A stretch of 64,000 bases of DNA. Origin: Planomicrobium sp. CPCC 101079. Lineage in GTDB: Bacteria > Bacillota > Bacilli > Bacillales_A > Planococcaceae. Under the pieces are notes generated by a model. It worked only from the letters and a program-made list of their open reading frames with translations, was not told the DNA's origin and searched no databases. Location: assembly GCF_007859275.1 (NCBI RefSeq), contig NZ_VOHC01000011.1, forward strand, positions 432,487 through 496,486, given 5' to 3'. Of the stretch, positions 8,433-17,421 are shown one piece after another. Within the stretch, counting starts at the first letter, position 1, and every line of letters begins with the position of its first letter. The position numbers and the translations under genes were made by a program.

Positions 8433-8522
8433 AATAAGCGATTGCTTTAAAACTTAATGCCAAGCGAAAGACCAGGAAATATACCGGTTTTTCACTACTT
8501 GGAAGATCAGCCAGCAAAAAAT

Positions 8523-8550
8523 AAAGAGCAGAGCAGTCTGTTCTTTTTCG
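8523..8550 (+). terminator. Terminator of antiporter gene
   Basis: AAAGAGCAG (8523-8531) pairs with CTGTTCTTT (8538-8546) with one G-U, followed by a T tract. The gap 8433-8790 holds this hairpin and otherwise nothing I recognise. Confidence 0.7.
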
Positions 8551-8790
8551 TTTCTTGTGTTTCTTGCCTATCCAAAACCCGGAAAAACAAGAGCATTTTT
8601 GGGGGAAATGGAGTATGATGGGCGTAAAAGGACGCTTACAAACATAAACAGCTGCATCCGTGTTCCACGGCCTTATGGTGTTCACACTCTAAATCGTGAA
8701 AGGAGGGGTGCATCACTTTCTATCCGAAAACCCTTTGAACTCTGCGAACTGCTGATGCCAGTAGGATACGTGATAAAGGGAGTGAACAGG

Positions 8791-9237
8791 ATGACTATGT
8801 TGTATAACGACCCCAAACCGGAAAAAAGGAACGGATCGGCTTTCTTGCTGATTGTGGCACTGCTTGTAGCAGCGGGCCTGCTTTACTACTTTTTCTTAAA
8901 AGATGACAATGCTGCGGAAGCCGACCTGACGCCAGGCGCAACTGCAGACTACGATGTGGCGATTGACTTATTCAATGGCCTATTCAATGTGTCGGCGGAA
9001 ATCGAGGTGTTGAATGCGTCGGAGGACTCGCGGGAAGAAATCGGCTTTGATTTCGTCCCTGCTGGATTGCACGAGCGGAGTATCTCTGTGTTTTTGAACA
9101 ATTCATGGGAGACCCGATTAAGCTCAGTGACTGATTCGGAAGGGGAACTTTTTTACAAATTGAACGACAACCGTTTTTTCATTCTGCTTCGGAAACCGTT
9201 AGAACCTGGCAGCAAAAAGAAAGTTTCTGTGGAATAA
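8791..9237 (+). pseudogene. Truncated M1-peptidase-like membrane protein (remnant)
   Basis: 148 residues. A short basic cytoplasmic tail and one transmembrane segment (about 15-36) are followed by an extracytoplasmic stretch. That stretch reads like the N-terminal beta domain of membrane-anchored M1 aminopeptidases (DVAIDLFNGLFNVSAEIEV, then EIGFDFVPAGLHE, then LEPGSKKKVSVE). It stops at TAA where full-length relatives go on for several hundred residues through GxMEN and HExxH; none of that lies downstream. It looks like the stump of a larger gene, though a small functional protein cannot be excluded. Start at ATG 8791 after AAAGGGAG. Confidence 0.6.
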
Positions 9238-9263
9238 GGGAAGCATATTATGAGTTCTCACTT

Positions 9264-9296
9264 AAAAAGAGGAACCAACCCACGGTCCCTCTTTTT
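9264..9296. terminator. Bidirectional terminator
   Basis: AAAAAGAGG (9264-9272) pairs with CCTCTTTTT (9288-9296). It serves the convergent M1 remnant (+) and aldo/keto reductase (-). Confidence 0.8.
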
Positions 9297-9324
9297 ATCC
9301 GCTTAACAACCTCTTAGCTACCAG

Positions 9325-10206
9325 TCAAATAACGTCGAGCGGCGTTTTTTGTCCAGGCCCTGGAAAAGCCTCATCCAGTTTCTTTAATTCTTCCTGTGTC
9401 AGTTCGATTGCAGCTGCTTGTGCGTTCGCGATGACATGTTCTGCCCGCCCTGCTTTTGGAATCGCCTGCACATTGCCGGAACGCAGTGTCCAAGCGAGTG
9501 CGATTTGCAGGGGAGCGGCGTTATGGTTAGCCGCTATCTCCCCGAGCACCGCATCGGTCGTCAAGGCTCGACGGTGCGATCCGCCTTGCGCGAGCGGACT
9601 ATAGGCCATAATGGGAATCTCGTGTTTTTCATGCCAATCCATTAAATCAAACTCAATGCCGCGTGATCCTAAATGGTACAGCACTTGATTTGTTGTGCAG
9701 TTCTTGCCGTGCGGCACGCTCCACAATTCCTCCATGTCGTCCGTATCGAAGTTCGATACGCCCCAGCGTTTGATTTTTCCTTCCGCTTTCAGTTGTTCCA
9801 TGCCTTCGACGGTTTCGGCTAACGAGACGCGTCCTCGCCAATGCAGCAAATACAAATCGAGTGAATCGGTACCCAGGCGTTTCAAACTGTTTTTGCACGA
9901 TTTTTTAATTTGCTTCAGTCCAGCATTTTGCGGATACACTTTGGATACTAAAAAAACTTCGTCGCGCCTGCCTTGAATCGCTTCACCGACTAGGCGTTCC
10001 GATTTTCCTTCGCCGTACATCTCCGCCGTATCGATTACCGTCATGCCCAGTTCAATTCCCAGCTGGAGAGCTTGGATTTCTTGCTCTTTGTTCGCTTTGT
10101 GGTCACCTATGTTCCAGGTGCCTTGGCCGAGAGCGGGGAGGCGGGTGCCATCCGGCAGGGTAATTGTCCTTTGCTGCAGCGCTTGGTGGATTGCTTGTTG
10201 GTCCAA
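9325..10206 (-). CDS. Aldo/keto reductase
   Basis: NAD(P)H-dependent carbonyl reductase, 293 residues. The catalytic tetrad is visible: Asp in VIDTAEMYGEG, Tyr in the same stretch, Lys in LVSKVYP, and His in LYLLHWRG. An NADPH-binding stretch near the C-terminus reads IPKAGRAEHV. I start at TTG 10206, with AAAGGA 9 nt before it; the frame is open further upstream but without a binding site. Substrate unknown. It resembles the YtbE/YvgN-like branch that reduces aldehydes such as methylglyoxal, but that is family knowledge only. Confidence 0.88.
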   Translation of the reverse strand: MDQQAIHQALQQRTITLPDGTRLPALGQGTWNIGDHKANKEQEIQALQLGIELGMTVIDTAEMYGEGKSERLVGEAIQGRRDEVFLVSKVYPQNAGLKQIKKSCKNSLKRLGTDSLDLYLLHWRGRVSLAETVEGMEQLKAEGKIKRWGVSNFDTDDMEELWSVPHGKNCTTNQVLYHLGSRGIEFDLMDWHEKHEIPIMAYSPLAQGGSHRRALTTDAVLGEIAANHNAAPLQIALAWTLRSGNVQAIPKAGRAEHVIANAQAAAIELTQEELKKLDEAFPGPGQKTPLDVI

Positions 10207-10347
10207 ATCATCCCATCCTTTCAGTCTATTTGGTGTTCTATTCTTTTCCCTGCAAGCGCAATTCAAAACTCTAAAAAGCAGGACATCCTGTCTAAGGTGC
10301 AGAACTAGGTAAGAGCAATCAATAGCTCATGTTAGGAGAAAAGAAAT

Positions 10348-11229
10348 TTGACAAATAAAGCGGTATTTGCTCTTATGGTCGTGATCACAACCAGTTTGAT
10401 GGGATCATCCTTTGCTGTCGGCAAAATTGGATTGAGTTACGTGTCTCCGCTGCTTTTGGTGGGTATACGGTTCACCTTGGCCGGACTGTTGATGATTGCA
10501 ATCGTCACAGCGTTGAAACGGCCGCATCCAAAGCGTTTTACCGATTGGCTGCGAATCTTTTGGATCGGCGCTTTTCAGACAGCCGGGGTTATGGGCGCCA
10601 TCTTCTTAAGTCTGCGGACCATCACAGCCGGGGAATCGGCTATTTTGACGTTCATGAACCCGCTGCTGGTCGTTGTACTCGGAACTCTGGCGCTTAGAAT
10701 ACGCTACCGCTTTGTCCAATGGGCAGGTGTGCTGTTGGGGTTTATCGGCGTTGTTGTTACGATGGGCACTGAATTGCAGCTGGAAATCGGCACGTTTTTC
10801 GGTTTTAGTAGCGCGGTTTTTTGGGCTGTCGCGACGCTGTTGATCAAAAAGTGGGGAGCCCGCTTTGATATTTGGGTGCTAACGGCGTATCAGATGCTTT
10901 TTGGCGGTATTTTATTGCTGCTGGGGAGTGCGTTGTTAGAGGAGGCCAAACTGATTCTCAATCCAGCATCAGTGTCCATTATTGTATGGCTTGCAGTCAT
11001 GGCATCGATTGTCCAATTTGCGATATGGTTTTACTTGCTGCAAAAAGGCAATCCGGGAAAAGTCAGTGCCTTCTTGTTTTTAGCACCGTTTTTTGGCGTC
11101 ATCAGCGGCTGGTGGCTCTTAGGAGAAGAGCTCGGGCTGACCTTGCTGCTTGGCGGGAGCTTGATCTTTATCGGCATTTTTTTGGTGAATTGGCCCGATA
11201 AAGCGGCAAAAACGCCTATAGCGGAATGA
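10348..11229 (+). CDS. EamA/DMT-superfamily transporter
   Basis: Ten-helix membrane protein of 293 residues with the two internally repeated five-helix EamA halves typical of drug/metabolite exporters of the RhaT/YdcZ type. The second half includes YLLQKGNPGKVSAFLFLAPFFG, with conserved Gly and Pro residues. Start at TTG 10348 (MTNKAVFALMV), with AGGAGA upstream. It is divergent from the aldo/keto reductase and 100 nt before a VOC gene. Substrate cannot be inferred. Confidence 0.88.
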   Translation: MTNKAVFALMVVITTSLMGSSFAVGKIGLSYVSPLLLVGIRFTLAGLLMIAIVTALKRPHPKRFTDWLRIFWIGAFQTAGVMGAIFLSLRTITAGESAILTFMNPLLVVVLGTLALRIRYRFVQWAGVLLGFIGVVVTMGTELQLEIGTFFGFSSAVFWAVATLLIKKWGARFDIWVLTAYQMLFGGILLLLGSALLEEAKLILNPASVSIIVWLAVMASIVQFAIWFYLLQKGNPGKVSAFLFLAPFFGVISGWWLLGEELGLTLLLGGSLIFIGIFLVNWPDKAAKTPIAE

Positions 11230-11331
11230 CTTATTAGGGCGTGAATATTCAGTTTTTTTAAAGGCGGCTAATTCATCTTTCTGCAGCTGGAGCGGCACTA
11301 CTGAAAGACAAATAGAATGGAGGAATGCAAT

Positions 11332-11721
11332 GTGGCGAAAGAATGTTGGATCAATCTGCCGGTGAAAGATCTCCAAAAGTCGAAAGACTTCTTCAAAACC
11401 CTTGGTTTGACGGTGAATGAGCGGTTTTCAGACAGCGAAGAAATGGCTGGTGTAGTGGTTGGTGACCACAATGTCATGGTCATGTTGTTTCCGGAAGAGG
11501 CTTTTAGGTCGTTTACAGGCATTGCGGTGACAGATACCAGCTCGAGTTCAGAAGTTATTTTGTCGATTTCGGCCGAGTCACCAGAAGAAGTCCAGGAGTT
11601 CATCCAGAAAGTGGAATTAGCTGGAGGCGCAGTATTTTCTGGACCAGGCGAACGCAATGGGTTTTACGGAGCAGGTTTTTGTGATTTGGACGGCCATCGT
11701 TGGAACTTGCTGGTGATGTAG
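11332..11721 (+). CDS. VOC (glyoxalase/bleomycin-resistance fold) protein
   Basis: 129 residues, single vicinal-oxygen-chelate fold with the N-terminal motif INLPVKDLQKSKDFFKTLGL and the C-terminal FCDLDGHRWNLL. I start at GTG 11332, 7 nt after GGAGGA (11319-11324); an in-frame ATG at 11317 overlaps that binding site. It resembles uncharacterised VOC proteins related to PhnB and glyoxalase-like proteins. Enzymatic role unknown. Confidence 0.85.
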   Translation: MAKECWINLPVKDLQKSKDFFKTLGLTVNERFSDSEEMAGVVVGDHNVMVMLFPEEAFRSFTGIAVTDTSSSSEVILSISAESPEEVQEFIQKVELAGGAVFSGPGERNGFYGAGFCDLDGHRWNLLVM

Positions 11722-11817
11722 ACTAATGGCTGGGATATATGGAAAAAGCGAATCCTGGATCAATAGCAGATACGAACTTGTTTTGAGACAGACAGTAACC
11801 AAACACAATCATTCAGA

Positions 11818-11856
11818 AGCGCAGCAAATTCATACCGAGTTGCTGCGCTTAAATTT
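11818..11856 (+). terminator. Hairpin terminator
   Basis: AGCGCAGCAA (11818-11827) pairs with TTGCTGCGCT (11840-11849), followed by AAATTTTATT. It ends the EamA-VOC transcript. The rest of 11857-12118 is AT-rich with no gene seen. Confidence 0.7.
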
Positions 11857-12118
11857 TATTGGTTGTGAGACAATTTATTTTTTATAAAGAACGAAAATAA
11901 ATTCTGGCGCATATAAATAAATGACTAAGATGCAAAACGCATTGAAAACGCGTAAAATAGCGGATTTAGCGCATAAGCTAAAACAAGCCCGAAAATGCCA
12001 AAAAAGGCGCAAAAATCGGTTTCGTCTCACTATTAAAAGTATACTTAATAAATGAAACGTTACTTCCGATAATTTATATTATGTCTACTAAAATTTTTTT
12101 GGCTTTTAAGAGATATCT

Positions 12119-12955
12119 TTAACTTTGCTTCCCTCTTAGTATCAGAGCATTTTTATGAGTTTTAATATTATCTCTTAATAAAGAAACTTCATCCTTTTCT
12201 TTTTGGAATTCATCATATTTTCTTGGTAAGTATAAATTTTTCTCTTGGTACATCCAATCAGAAAAATGTTTTATTGTTTTTCTGCCGCTTACATAAACTC
12301 TATAGTGAGTTTCATAAGTAGTAAAATTTGTTTCAAAACCTTGCTTTGCTATTACTTCTTGCAACGAAAGCATGAAACTTTCCGAACCACCAACAAAGCT
12401 AATAAAATAATTTCTGTAACTTACATATCCATCTCCATCAAAATATCCTCTTATAAAATGTGAAAGAAAATCTGGCGGGATATTTGGGAACTCAACTACT
12501 TTTGATTTATTTGGAGTTAAACCATACAACTCAATTAAATCTTTTTTTAATATTTTACTATGAATATTTAATATATGAACCCCGGTTTTTTCATTTATAA
12601 TTATAGGGTGATTTGAATCCATAGCTACTTTAATTTTTTCGAGTATATATTTTTCTTTTTGCGCAAAGCTTATTGATTGCTGGTCTTTCACAATACAACC
12701 GTCTGCAAAAAAGAAGCCTAAAATATACGCCATGGTACTAGACCAAGTTTTAAAATAATCCTCATTAACTTTGAATTTTCTCTTCCAACTACCTGTCTCT
12801 TTCATTTCGACTTTATTTTGATTTAATAATGATCTAATGTAACGATCGGAAACATTGGCCATCCTGCCAATTTCTTTAGTGCTTATCCCATTAGTGTAAT
12901 ATTGAATTATCTCATCGATGGACAAAGAGCATTTCCCGCGCTTAATATCACTCAC
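12119..12955 (-). CDS. Free-standing LAGLIDADG homing endonuclease-like protein
   Basis: 278 residues. The N-terminus (about 10-55) looks like a helix-turn-helix of the resolvase/Hin kind (DEIIQYYTNGISTKEIGRMA). Two LAGLIDADG motifs follow: YILGFFFADGC and FIRGYFDGDGY, both keeping the metal-binding Asp. This is the layout of a monomeric two-motif homing endonuclease with an extra DNA-binding domain. It is not inside an intron or intein that I can see. Base use is far more AT-rich than its neighbours, a sign of horizontal arrival. AGGAGGG abuts ATG 12961, so I prefer the in-frame GTG at 12955. Confidence 0.85.
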   Translation of the reverse strand: MSDIKRGKCSLSIDEIIQYYTNGISTKEIGRMANVSDRYIRSLLNQNKVEMKETGSWKRKFKVNEDYFKTWSSTMAYILGFFFADGCIVKDQQSISFAQKEKYILEKIKVAMDSNHPIIINEKTGVHILNIHSKILKKDLIELYGLTPNKSKVVEFPNIPPDFLSHFIRGYFDGDGYVSYRNYFISFVGGSESFMLSLQEVIAKQGFETNFTTYETHYRVYVSGRKTIKHFSDWMYQEKNLYLPRKYDEFQKEKDEVSLLRDNIKTHKNALILRGKQS

Positions 12956-13080
12956 TTTCATCCCTCCTTTGCAAAATCTTATATATTTTACGAACTAATA
13001 CGCTTAGATGAATATACATTGAAAATATACTGCAGAAATTCCGTCTCATTAAGTTAAATTCTAATGAATTTTATAAGTAA

Positions 13081-13494
13081 TTAGTGTAAGGAATTCCGTG
13101 TCATGCCGCTCGCAAACTTCATAAATCCCATTGCTTCGTAATACGGTTCTAGATTCTCTTCACACATTAGCTGAGCGATTACACCGTTTGATTCGCATTG
13201 ATCGATCATTCGCTGCATTAATTGTTTGCCAATTCCGCTGTGTTGGTGGCTCGGTGCAATTCCCAGTCCGCAAATAATTGCTGTGATGACACCGTCTGAA
13301 ATGATTCGTCCCATACCTACTAATCGCTCTCGGTCATATGCATATACAACGAACCAGCTTTGCATGCACATTTCCCTGAAATCTTCTTCTTTCAGTTCAA
13401 ATGAATTCCAGCCTAATGCCTCATACAAGTTTAAAACTTTCTTAAAGTCCGCTGGTAGTTCCGTGGTGATTATTATCTGTCTTTCAGTGGCCAT
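13081..13494 (-). CDS. GNAT acetyltransferase
   Basis: 137 residues. The acetyl-CoA pyrophosphate loop is seen as GIAPSHQHSGIGKQLM, which matches the Q/RxxGxG/A motif. It is followed by helix 4 and a C-terminal PYYEAMGFMKF, typical of small-molecule GNAT enzymes. Start at ATG 13494, about 10 nt after GGAG; an upstream GTG (13503) is too close to that site. Substrate unknown. It lies just outside the AT-rich endonuclease island. Confidence 0.88.
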   Translation of the reverse strand: MATERQIIITTELPADFKKVLNLYEALGWNSFELKEEDFREMCMQSWFVVYAYDRERLVGMGRIISDGVITAIICGLGIAPSHQHSGIGKQLMQRMIDQCESNGVIAQLMCEENLEPYYEAMGFMKFASGMTRNSLH

Positions 13495-13573
13495 CGTCTT
13501 CACACTCCGATTTAAATGATTGCAGCCGCTCCTGCATTTGACTCTAAAGTATATTGCTTAGGAGGCAGAAAAA

Positions 13574-14113
13574 ATGGTTTATTCACACCTGATCATAACA
13601 AATCCTCGCTCAGGCCAAACGATGATTTTCCGGAAAACCGCCAAGGATACAAATGGCACATTGCTTGAAATCGAATCTTTTAATCCGCCATCAGCAAGCT
13701 CTGAGCCCGAACACGTTCATCCTAAACAAGAAAGTTCTGCTGAAGTAATTTCCGGAAAACTGCATTTTGATATTAATGGCAACGTTCAAATTATAGGTCC
13801 AGGAGAAAAAGTCGTCATCCCACCGGGCGTTCCCCACCATTTTTGGAATGAAGGACCAGAAGAAGCCCGCTCGATACAACGCTTTTCTCCTGCATTAAAC
13901 ACGGAATCTTTCTTTAAGACCTATTTTGCACTGGCAAGAGACGGCAAACTAAATGAAAAAGGAGTGCCGAATCTGCTGTTGACAGCTCGGATAACGATGC
14001 ATTATCAAAACGAAATCCGGCTCACCAGTCCTCCGTGGGCTGTGCAAAAATTGCTGTTCAGCGTGCTGTCCCCCGCAGCTGCATTGATGGGCTATAAAAA
14101 ACAATATAACTAA
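13574..14113 (+). CDS. Cupin-domain protein
   Basis: 179 residues. The N-terminal two thirds is a single conserved-barrel cupin. Motif 1 reads EHVHPKQESSAEVISGKLHF (metal ligands His, His and Glu), and motif 2 is GPGEKVVIPPGVPHHFWN. The C-terminal part is a helical extension. AGGAGG lies about 9 nt before ATG 13574. Members of this group are often annotated as cupin or quercetinase-like proteins without proven activity. Confidence 0.85.
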   Translation: MVYSHLIITNPRSGQTMIFRKTAKDTNGTLLEIESFNPPSASSEPEHVHPKQESSAEVISGKLHFDINGNVQIIGPGEKVVIPPGVPHHFWNEGPEEARSIQRFSPALNTESFFKTYFALARDGKLNEKGVPNLLLTARITMHYQNEIRLTSPPWAVQKLLFSVLSPAAALMGYKKQYN

Positions 14114-14195
14114 GCCGGCCTGCAAAAGCGACTGCGAACTGTTCTGTTGAACCATTTTACCGCTTTCACAGCTCCGCTTTTCTGAAACAGGTTCG

Positions 14196-14228
14196 AAAGC
14201 CGGTACCCTATTAAAATGTGCCGGCTTT
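14196..14228 (+). terminator. Weak hairpin after cupin gene
   Basis: AAAGCCGG (14196-14203) pairs with CCGGCTTT (14221-14228). No long T tract follows, so termination is only plausible. Confidence 0.4.
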
Positions 14229-14288
14229 CCGGTTGGTGCCATATGGTATAATTACATAGAAAGCTACGGCTTAGCAACTTGGAATTGA

Positions 14289-15176
14289 GTGATTTTATTG
14301 CCTGGAACAACCCGTGAAAACCGAACCTTTTTTCAATGGATCAACTTCTTCATCCCGTATGTCTATACGCTCGGCATAATTCTGATTATCGGCTGGATGC
14401 TCGCGGCGTCCGTCAGCATCGCCATCGATAACGCCAGCAATGACCCGAAAGCGTTATTTTTGCAGACCGAAAGCGCTCCGTCAGCTGATACGGCGAATGA
14501 AACGTGGCTGAACCTGCTAATCAAACCGATCGTTACCTCCGACTTTAATCAAGTGATTTTCAGGGGCTTGTTTTTATTGCTGGTATGGATGCTGCTGTTC
14601 CTGGTCATTCCGGTGGCTTTTAAAAAGCTCAAACGTTTGAAACTGTTCAATATGGAATTTGAAGTGAATGACATTGAACAAGCCGCCATTCAAACAATTG
14701 AAGTCAGCGCCACCAAAGCGAATTACATGCTGTATTTGACGAGTGACGCGGCAACCGACCGGACGCTTGAAATATTGGATGAAATTGGCCTGAATTACAA
14801 AGATGTGCTGGAAACTTACTTGACAGAACTGCAAGAATGGTATAAAAATGCGCCGCTTGACACCCATTTTTCTTTTGAACTGTTCACCACCCCCTATCCG
14901 TCAAATCTTGAAGGTTTGGTGGCAGCCTCCAAAGAATCCGGCAGTTCCGTCATCCAGAACACGGCAGATCCAAACAACGTGATGCAGAAAAATTACCTGG
15001 TTTACGCTTATTCCTACCGGGAACAGGAATATATCACAGTCATCAGCAGTTATACGCAGGAATTCGATACTTTTGACCAATCGCTGTTCGAATCCATGCA
15101 CAATGCCGTCAGCAAAAATATCGAGCACTATGAATACCTGCTGGCATTGACCTCTCCTGCAGAACCAGATGCATAA
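14289..15176 (+). CDS. Uncharacterised membrane protein
   Basis: About 295 residues, family not recognised. Two transmembrane segments (about 22-45 and 92-112) are separated by a loop of about 45 residues. After a basic KKLKRLK stretch comes a soluble C-terminal domain of about 180 residues, rich in acidic and aromatic residues. The second helix and the basic patch suggest that domain is cytoplasmic. Start is uncertain: GTG 14289 or the in-frame TTG 14298, both with poor binding sites. Confidence 0.65.
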   Translation: MILLPGTTRENRTFFQWINFFIPYVYTLGIILIIGWMLAASVSIAIDNASNDPKALFLQTESAPSADTANETWLNLLIKPIVTSDFNQVIFRGLFLLLVWMLLFLVIPVAFKKLKRLKLFNMEFEVNDIEQAAIQTIEVSATKANYMLYLTSDAATDRTLEILDEIGLNYKDVLETYLTELQEWYKNAPLDTHFSFELFTTPYPSNLEGLVAASKESGSSVIQNTADPNNVMQKNYLVYAYSYREQEYITVISSYTQEFDTFDQSLFESMHNAVSKNIEHYEYLLALTSPAEPDA

Positions 15177-15235
15177 ACAGCAGCATTTGACGCTGAAATG
15201 CAGGTATACTATGATAAACAAAAGGAGTGGATGAA

Positions 15236-15415
15236 ATGACACTTGCTAAAACTCCATTCAGATCGGAAGACGTTAAAGAACGCGCTGCCCGTAAGCTGGC
15301 AAAAGTCCGCTCACATCGCCACCTGAACGACGCAACCCGCCCGCTGAACCCGCGGATCAAACCCGTACACGTAACGAAAGAAGATCCGTTAGTGCGGCGC
15401 ATCACCAATCAATAA
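15236..15415 (+). CDS. Small basic protein of unknown function
   Basis: 59 residues, rich in Arg, Lys and His (KERAARKLAKVRSHRHL), with no hydrophobic segment. AAAGGAG lies 8 nt before ATG 15236 and a strong terminator follows 12 nt after the stop, so it looks like a real single-gene unit. Family not recognised. A nucleic-acid-binding role would fit its charge, but that is only a guess. Confidence 0.65.
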   Translation: MTLAKTPFRSEDVKERAARKLAKVRSHRHLNDATRPLNPRIKPVHVTKEDPLVRRITNQ

Positions 15416-15426
15416 CAGCCAATCAA

Positions 15427-15464
15427 AATACCTCCGCATCTCAAAGATGCGGAGGTATTTTTTT
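15427..15464 (+). terminator. Strong terminator
   Basis: AATACCTCCGCATC (15427-15440) pairs with GATGCGGAGGTATT (15446-15459), followed by TTTTT. Confidence 0.93.
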
Positions 15465-15596
15465 GGAAAGATTCATTCTGAGGGGATTTCGCTCCCTTGT
15501 TTTTCTGCAGCACCTTATCAATCTATCCGTTCATGAAATTGAGTAATTCTGGTTTTGGCGCTAAAATAGGTCATAAAAACAGCGGAGGCAATTTCA

Positions 15597-16145
15597 ATGA
15601 ACTTTATAACCGTTGACAGTTGGGATGATCAGCTTTGGCAAGACGCCAGCCCTCTTTACATGGAAGCGTTTGGAGACAAAGGCGCAAAACCGCTTAAGGT
15701 CATCAAAAACATGTTTGCGCAAGGAATTGCGGAGCTCCACGTGGCTTACCGCGAATCGACAGCGATTGGCATGGCTCTTACAGGGAAGCTTGCAAGAGAG
15801 CGCATCGTAATTATCGACTATTTGGCCATAGCCCCAAAAGAACAGAGCCATGGCCTCGGCAAATCCTTTGTTGATTATTTGAAACAAAAAGCAAAAGATG
15901 AAGGATATGGCAGGATAATTATCGAGGCTGAGGCTGAAGAAACAGCGGATAACAGCAGGCGTATTCATTTTTGGCAATCATGCGGCTTCCATCTTACCGA
16001 GTATGTCCATCACTATATCTGGGTCCCTGAACCCTATCTCGCCATGCATCTTCCCCTGCGTGCTGATTTGAAAAAGATAACCGGAGAAGAATTATTTGTG
16101 TATTTCAATCTTTTTCACCAGCTGTCGTTTCGCAGATTTTCTTAA
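15597..16145 (+). CDS. GNAT acetyltransferase
   Basis: 182 residues. The GNAT core is seen as IDYLAIAPKEQSHGLGKSFVD (Q-x-x-G-x-G/A acetyl-CoA loop), then IIIEAEAE and FWQSCGFHLTEYVHHYIWV. It has a C-terminal extension of about 40 residues beyond the core. Start at ATG 15597 after a weak GCGGAGG site. Substrate unknown. Its own terminator follows. Confidence 0.85.
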   Translation: MNFITVDSWDDQLWQDASPLYMEAFGDKGAKPLKVIKNMFAQGIAELHVAYRESTAIGMALTGKLARERIVIIDYLAIAPKEQSHGLGKSFVDYLKQKAKDEGYGRIIIEAEAEETADNSRRIHFWQSCGFHLTEYVHHYIWVPEPYLAMHLPLRADLKKITGEELFVYFNLFHQLSFRRFS

Positions 16146-16201
16146 GCTGCCCGTTTTACCTGAGAAAAGGCTGAAGCCTATTCATGGCTACACAATAAAA
16201 C

Positions 16202-16241
16202 AAAAAGCCGGATTTCCTAAGTTACGGGAAAACGGCTTTTT
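16202..16241 (+). terminator. Terminator
   Basis: AAAAAGCCG (16202-16210) pairs with CGGCTTTTT (16233-16241), with further inner pairing. Confidence 0.75.
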
Positions 16242-16353
16242 ATTATACGATTAATTTAGTTGTTGTCCCTGAAAAACTGAACAAAAAATCGAGACCCAAT
16301 CTGAAGAAGTGTTTTTAAAGTGGCATTGTTTCTTTACGCTTTCAAACAAAAGC

Positions 16354-17283
16354 TCATTTTTCAGCTGCCAGTTCCAGATCCCAGCGTTCTTCTACCAGTT
16401 CGCCATCGGTCCACTCGTGGTTGGGCTTTTCTTCCGTTAACATAAAGCCATATCGTTCATACAAATACCGAGCAGCGCCGAGACTGTTGACGGTCCATAA
16501 GAAGACCTGCCGATAACGCTGTGCACGGCAAAACGCCAGCGCCGTGTCCATCAATTGTTTGCCGATGCCTAGGCCCTGATAGTTTTCATCCAGCACAAAC
16601 CAGCGGAGCTGAGCGGTATCTTCCGTTGCTTTCGTAATGGCAATGGAGCCCGCGATTTCTCCATTTACTTCCGCAATCCACAATTCCCCGCCTTCCCGGT
16701 TCACCATGAACTCCGCTAAACCTTTCAGGACGTAGTATTCAAAGCTTTCGCTGAAATGATAGGTTCTACTGTAAAGGATGCCGTGCAAATACGCTACATA
16801 GCCGACATCTCCTGCCCGAAACGGCCGAATGGCGACTTGTTCAGGGCTTGAATTCGCACCCTGCAGGAGAGTTTCAATGGTTGCCATTGCAGTTGTCAGT
16901 TTGGTCAGTTCTGGATCCTCTAATGAATCAACCATTTTAGCCAATTCCAAGTTGGCATGGTCTGCTAGATTACGGTAAACAGCTTCACCGGCATCTGTCA
17001 AATACAGCAATTGCTGGCGTTTGTCATCAGGAGATTGCTGTTTCTCAATCAGCTCATCGGCTTCGAACTTCTGGAAGATTCGGCTCATATAGCCTCGGTC
17101 AATGCCCAATTTTCCCCGAATCTCTTTCGCAATAGCACCTTTCTTGTCATGAAGTTCCGAAATGACACGCGCTTCGAGCAACGAATATGGACGGTTATAA
17201 ATTTCTTGGTCGATTTTCCCGAGCACATTGGCGTAATACCGGTTAAATTTCCGTATGTTTTCTACGTGCTTCATTTCTGCCAT
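16354..17283 (-). CDS. MarR-GNAT fusion protein
   Basis: 309 residues with two domains. Residues about 1-145 are a MarR-type winged helix (SLLEARVISELHDKKG, then IDRGYMSRIFQKFEADELIEKQQSPDDKR, the recognition helix and wing). Residues about 150-309 are a GNAT acetyltransferase (RWFVLDENYQGLGIGKQLMD). The arrangement suggests a regulator whose acetyltransferase half modifies a ligand or protein. It is transcribed alone, and a palindrome upstream may be its own operator. Start at ATG 17283 after AGGGGCG. Confidence 0.9.
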   Translation of the reverse strand: MAEMKHVENIRKFNRYYANVLGKIDQEIYNRPYSLLEARVISELHDKKGAIAKEIRGKLGIDRGYMSRIFQKFEADELIEKQQSPDDKRQQLLYLTDAGEAVYRNLADHANLELAKMVDSLEDPELTKLTTAMATIETLLQGANSSPEQVAIRPFRAGDVGYVAYLHGILYSRTYHFSESFEYYVLKGLAEFMVNREGGELWIAEVNGEIAGSIAITKATEDTAQLRWFVLDENYQGLGIGKQLMDTALAFCRAQRYRQVFLWTVNSLGAARYLYERYGFMLTEEKPNHEWTDGELVEERWDLELAAEK

Positions 17284-17315
17284 CGGTTATCGCCCCTAAT
17301 AGTCAGAATAGTGAA

Positions 17316-17330
17316 TACACTTTTAGTGTA
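17316..17330 (-). promoter_or_regulatory. Candidate MarR-type operator
   Basis: TACACT-TTT-AGTGTA is a perfect inverted repeat with 6-bp arms, 33-47 nt upstream of the MarR-GNAT start. Its position fits autoregulation. This is inference. Confidence 0.5.
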
Positions 17331-17386
17331 AGTGATGTAGTTGACCAAAACAACTAGAAGCTGGCATCAATCGTCTTGTTAACGCA

Positions 17387-17421
17387 AGCAAAAACTCTCC
17401 TTAGTTAGGAGAGTTTTTGCT
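17387..17421 (-). terminator. Terminator of exonuclease gene
   Basis: AGCAAAAACTCTCC (17387-17400) pairs with GGAGAGTTTTTGCT (17408-17421). The last base of the stem touches the stop codon of the exonuclease gene. Confidence 0.8.

Noticed and set aside
12119..12961. Intein or group I intron around the LAGLIDADG gene
   Set aside because: No host-gene halves join across the island and no intein splice motifs or intron core are seen.
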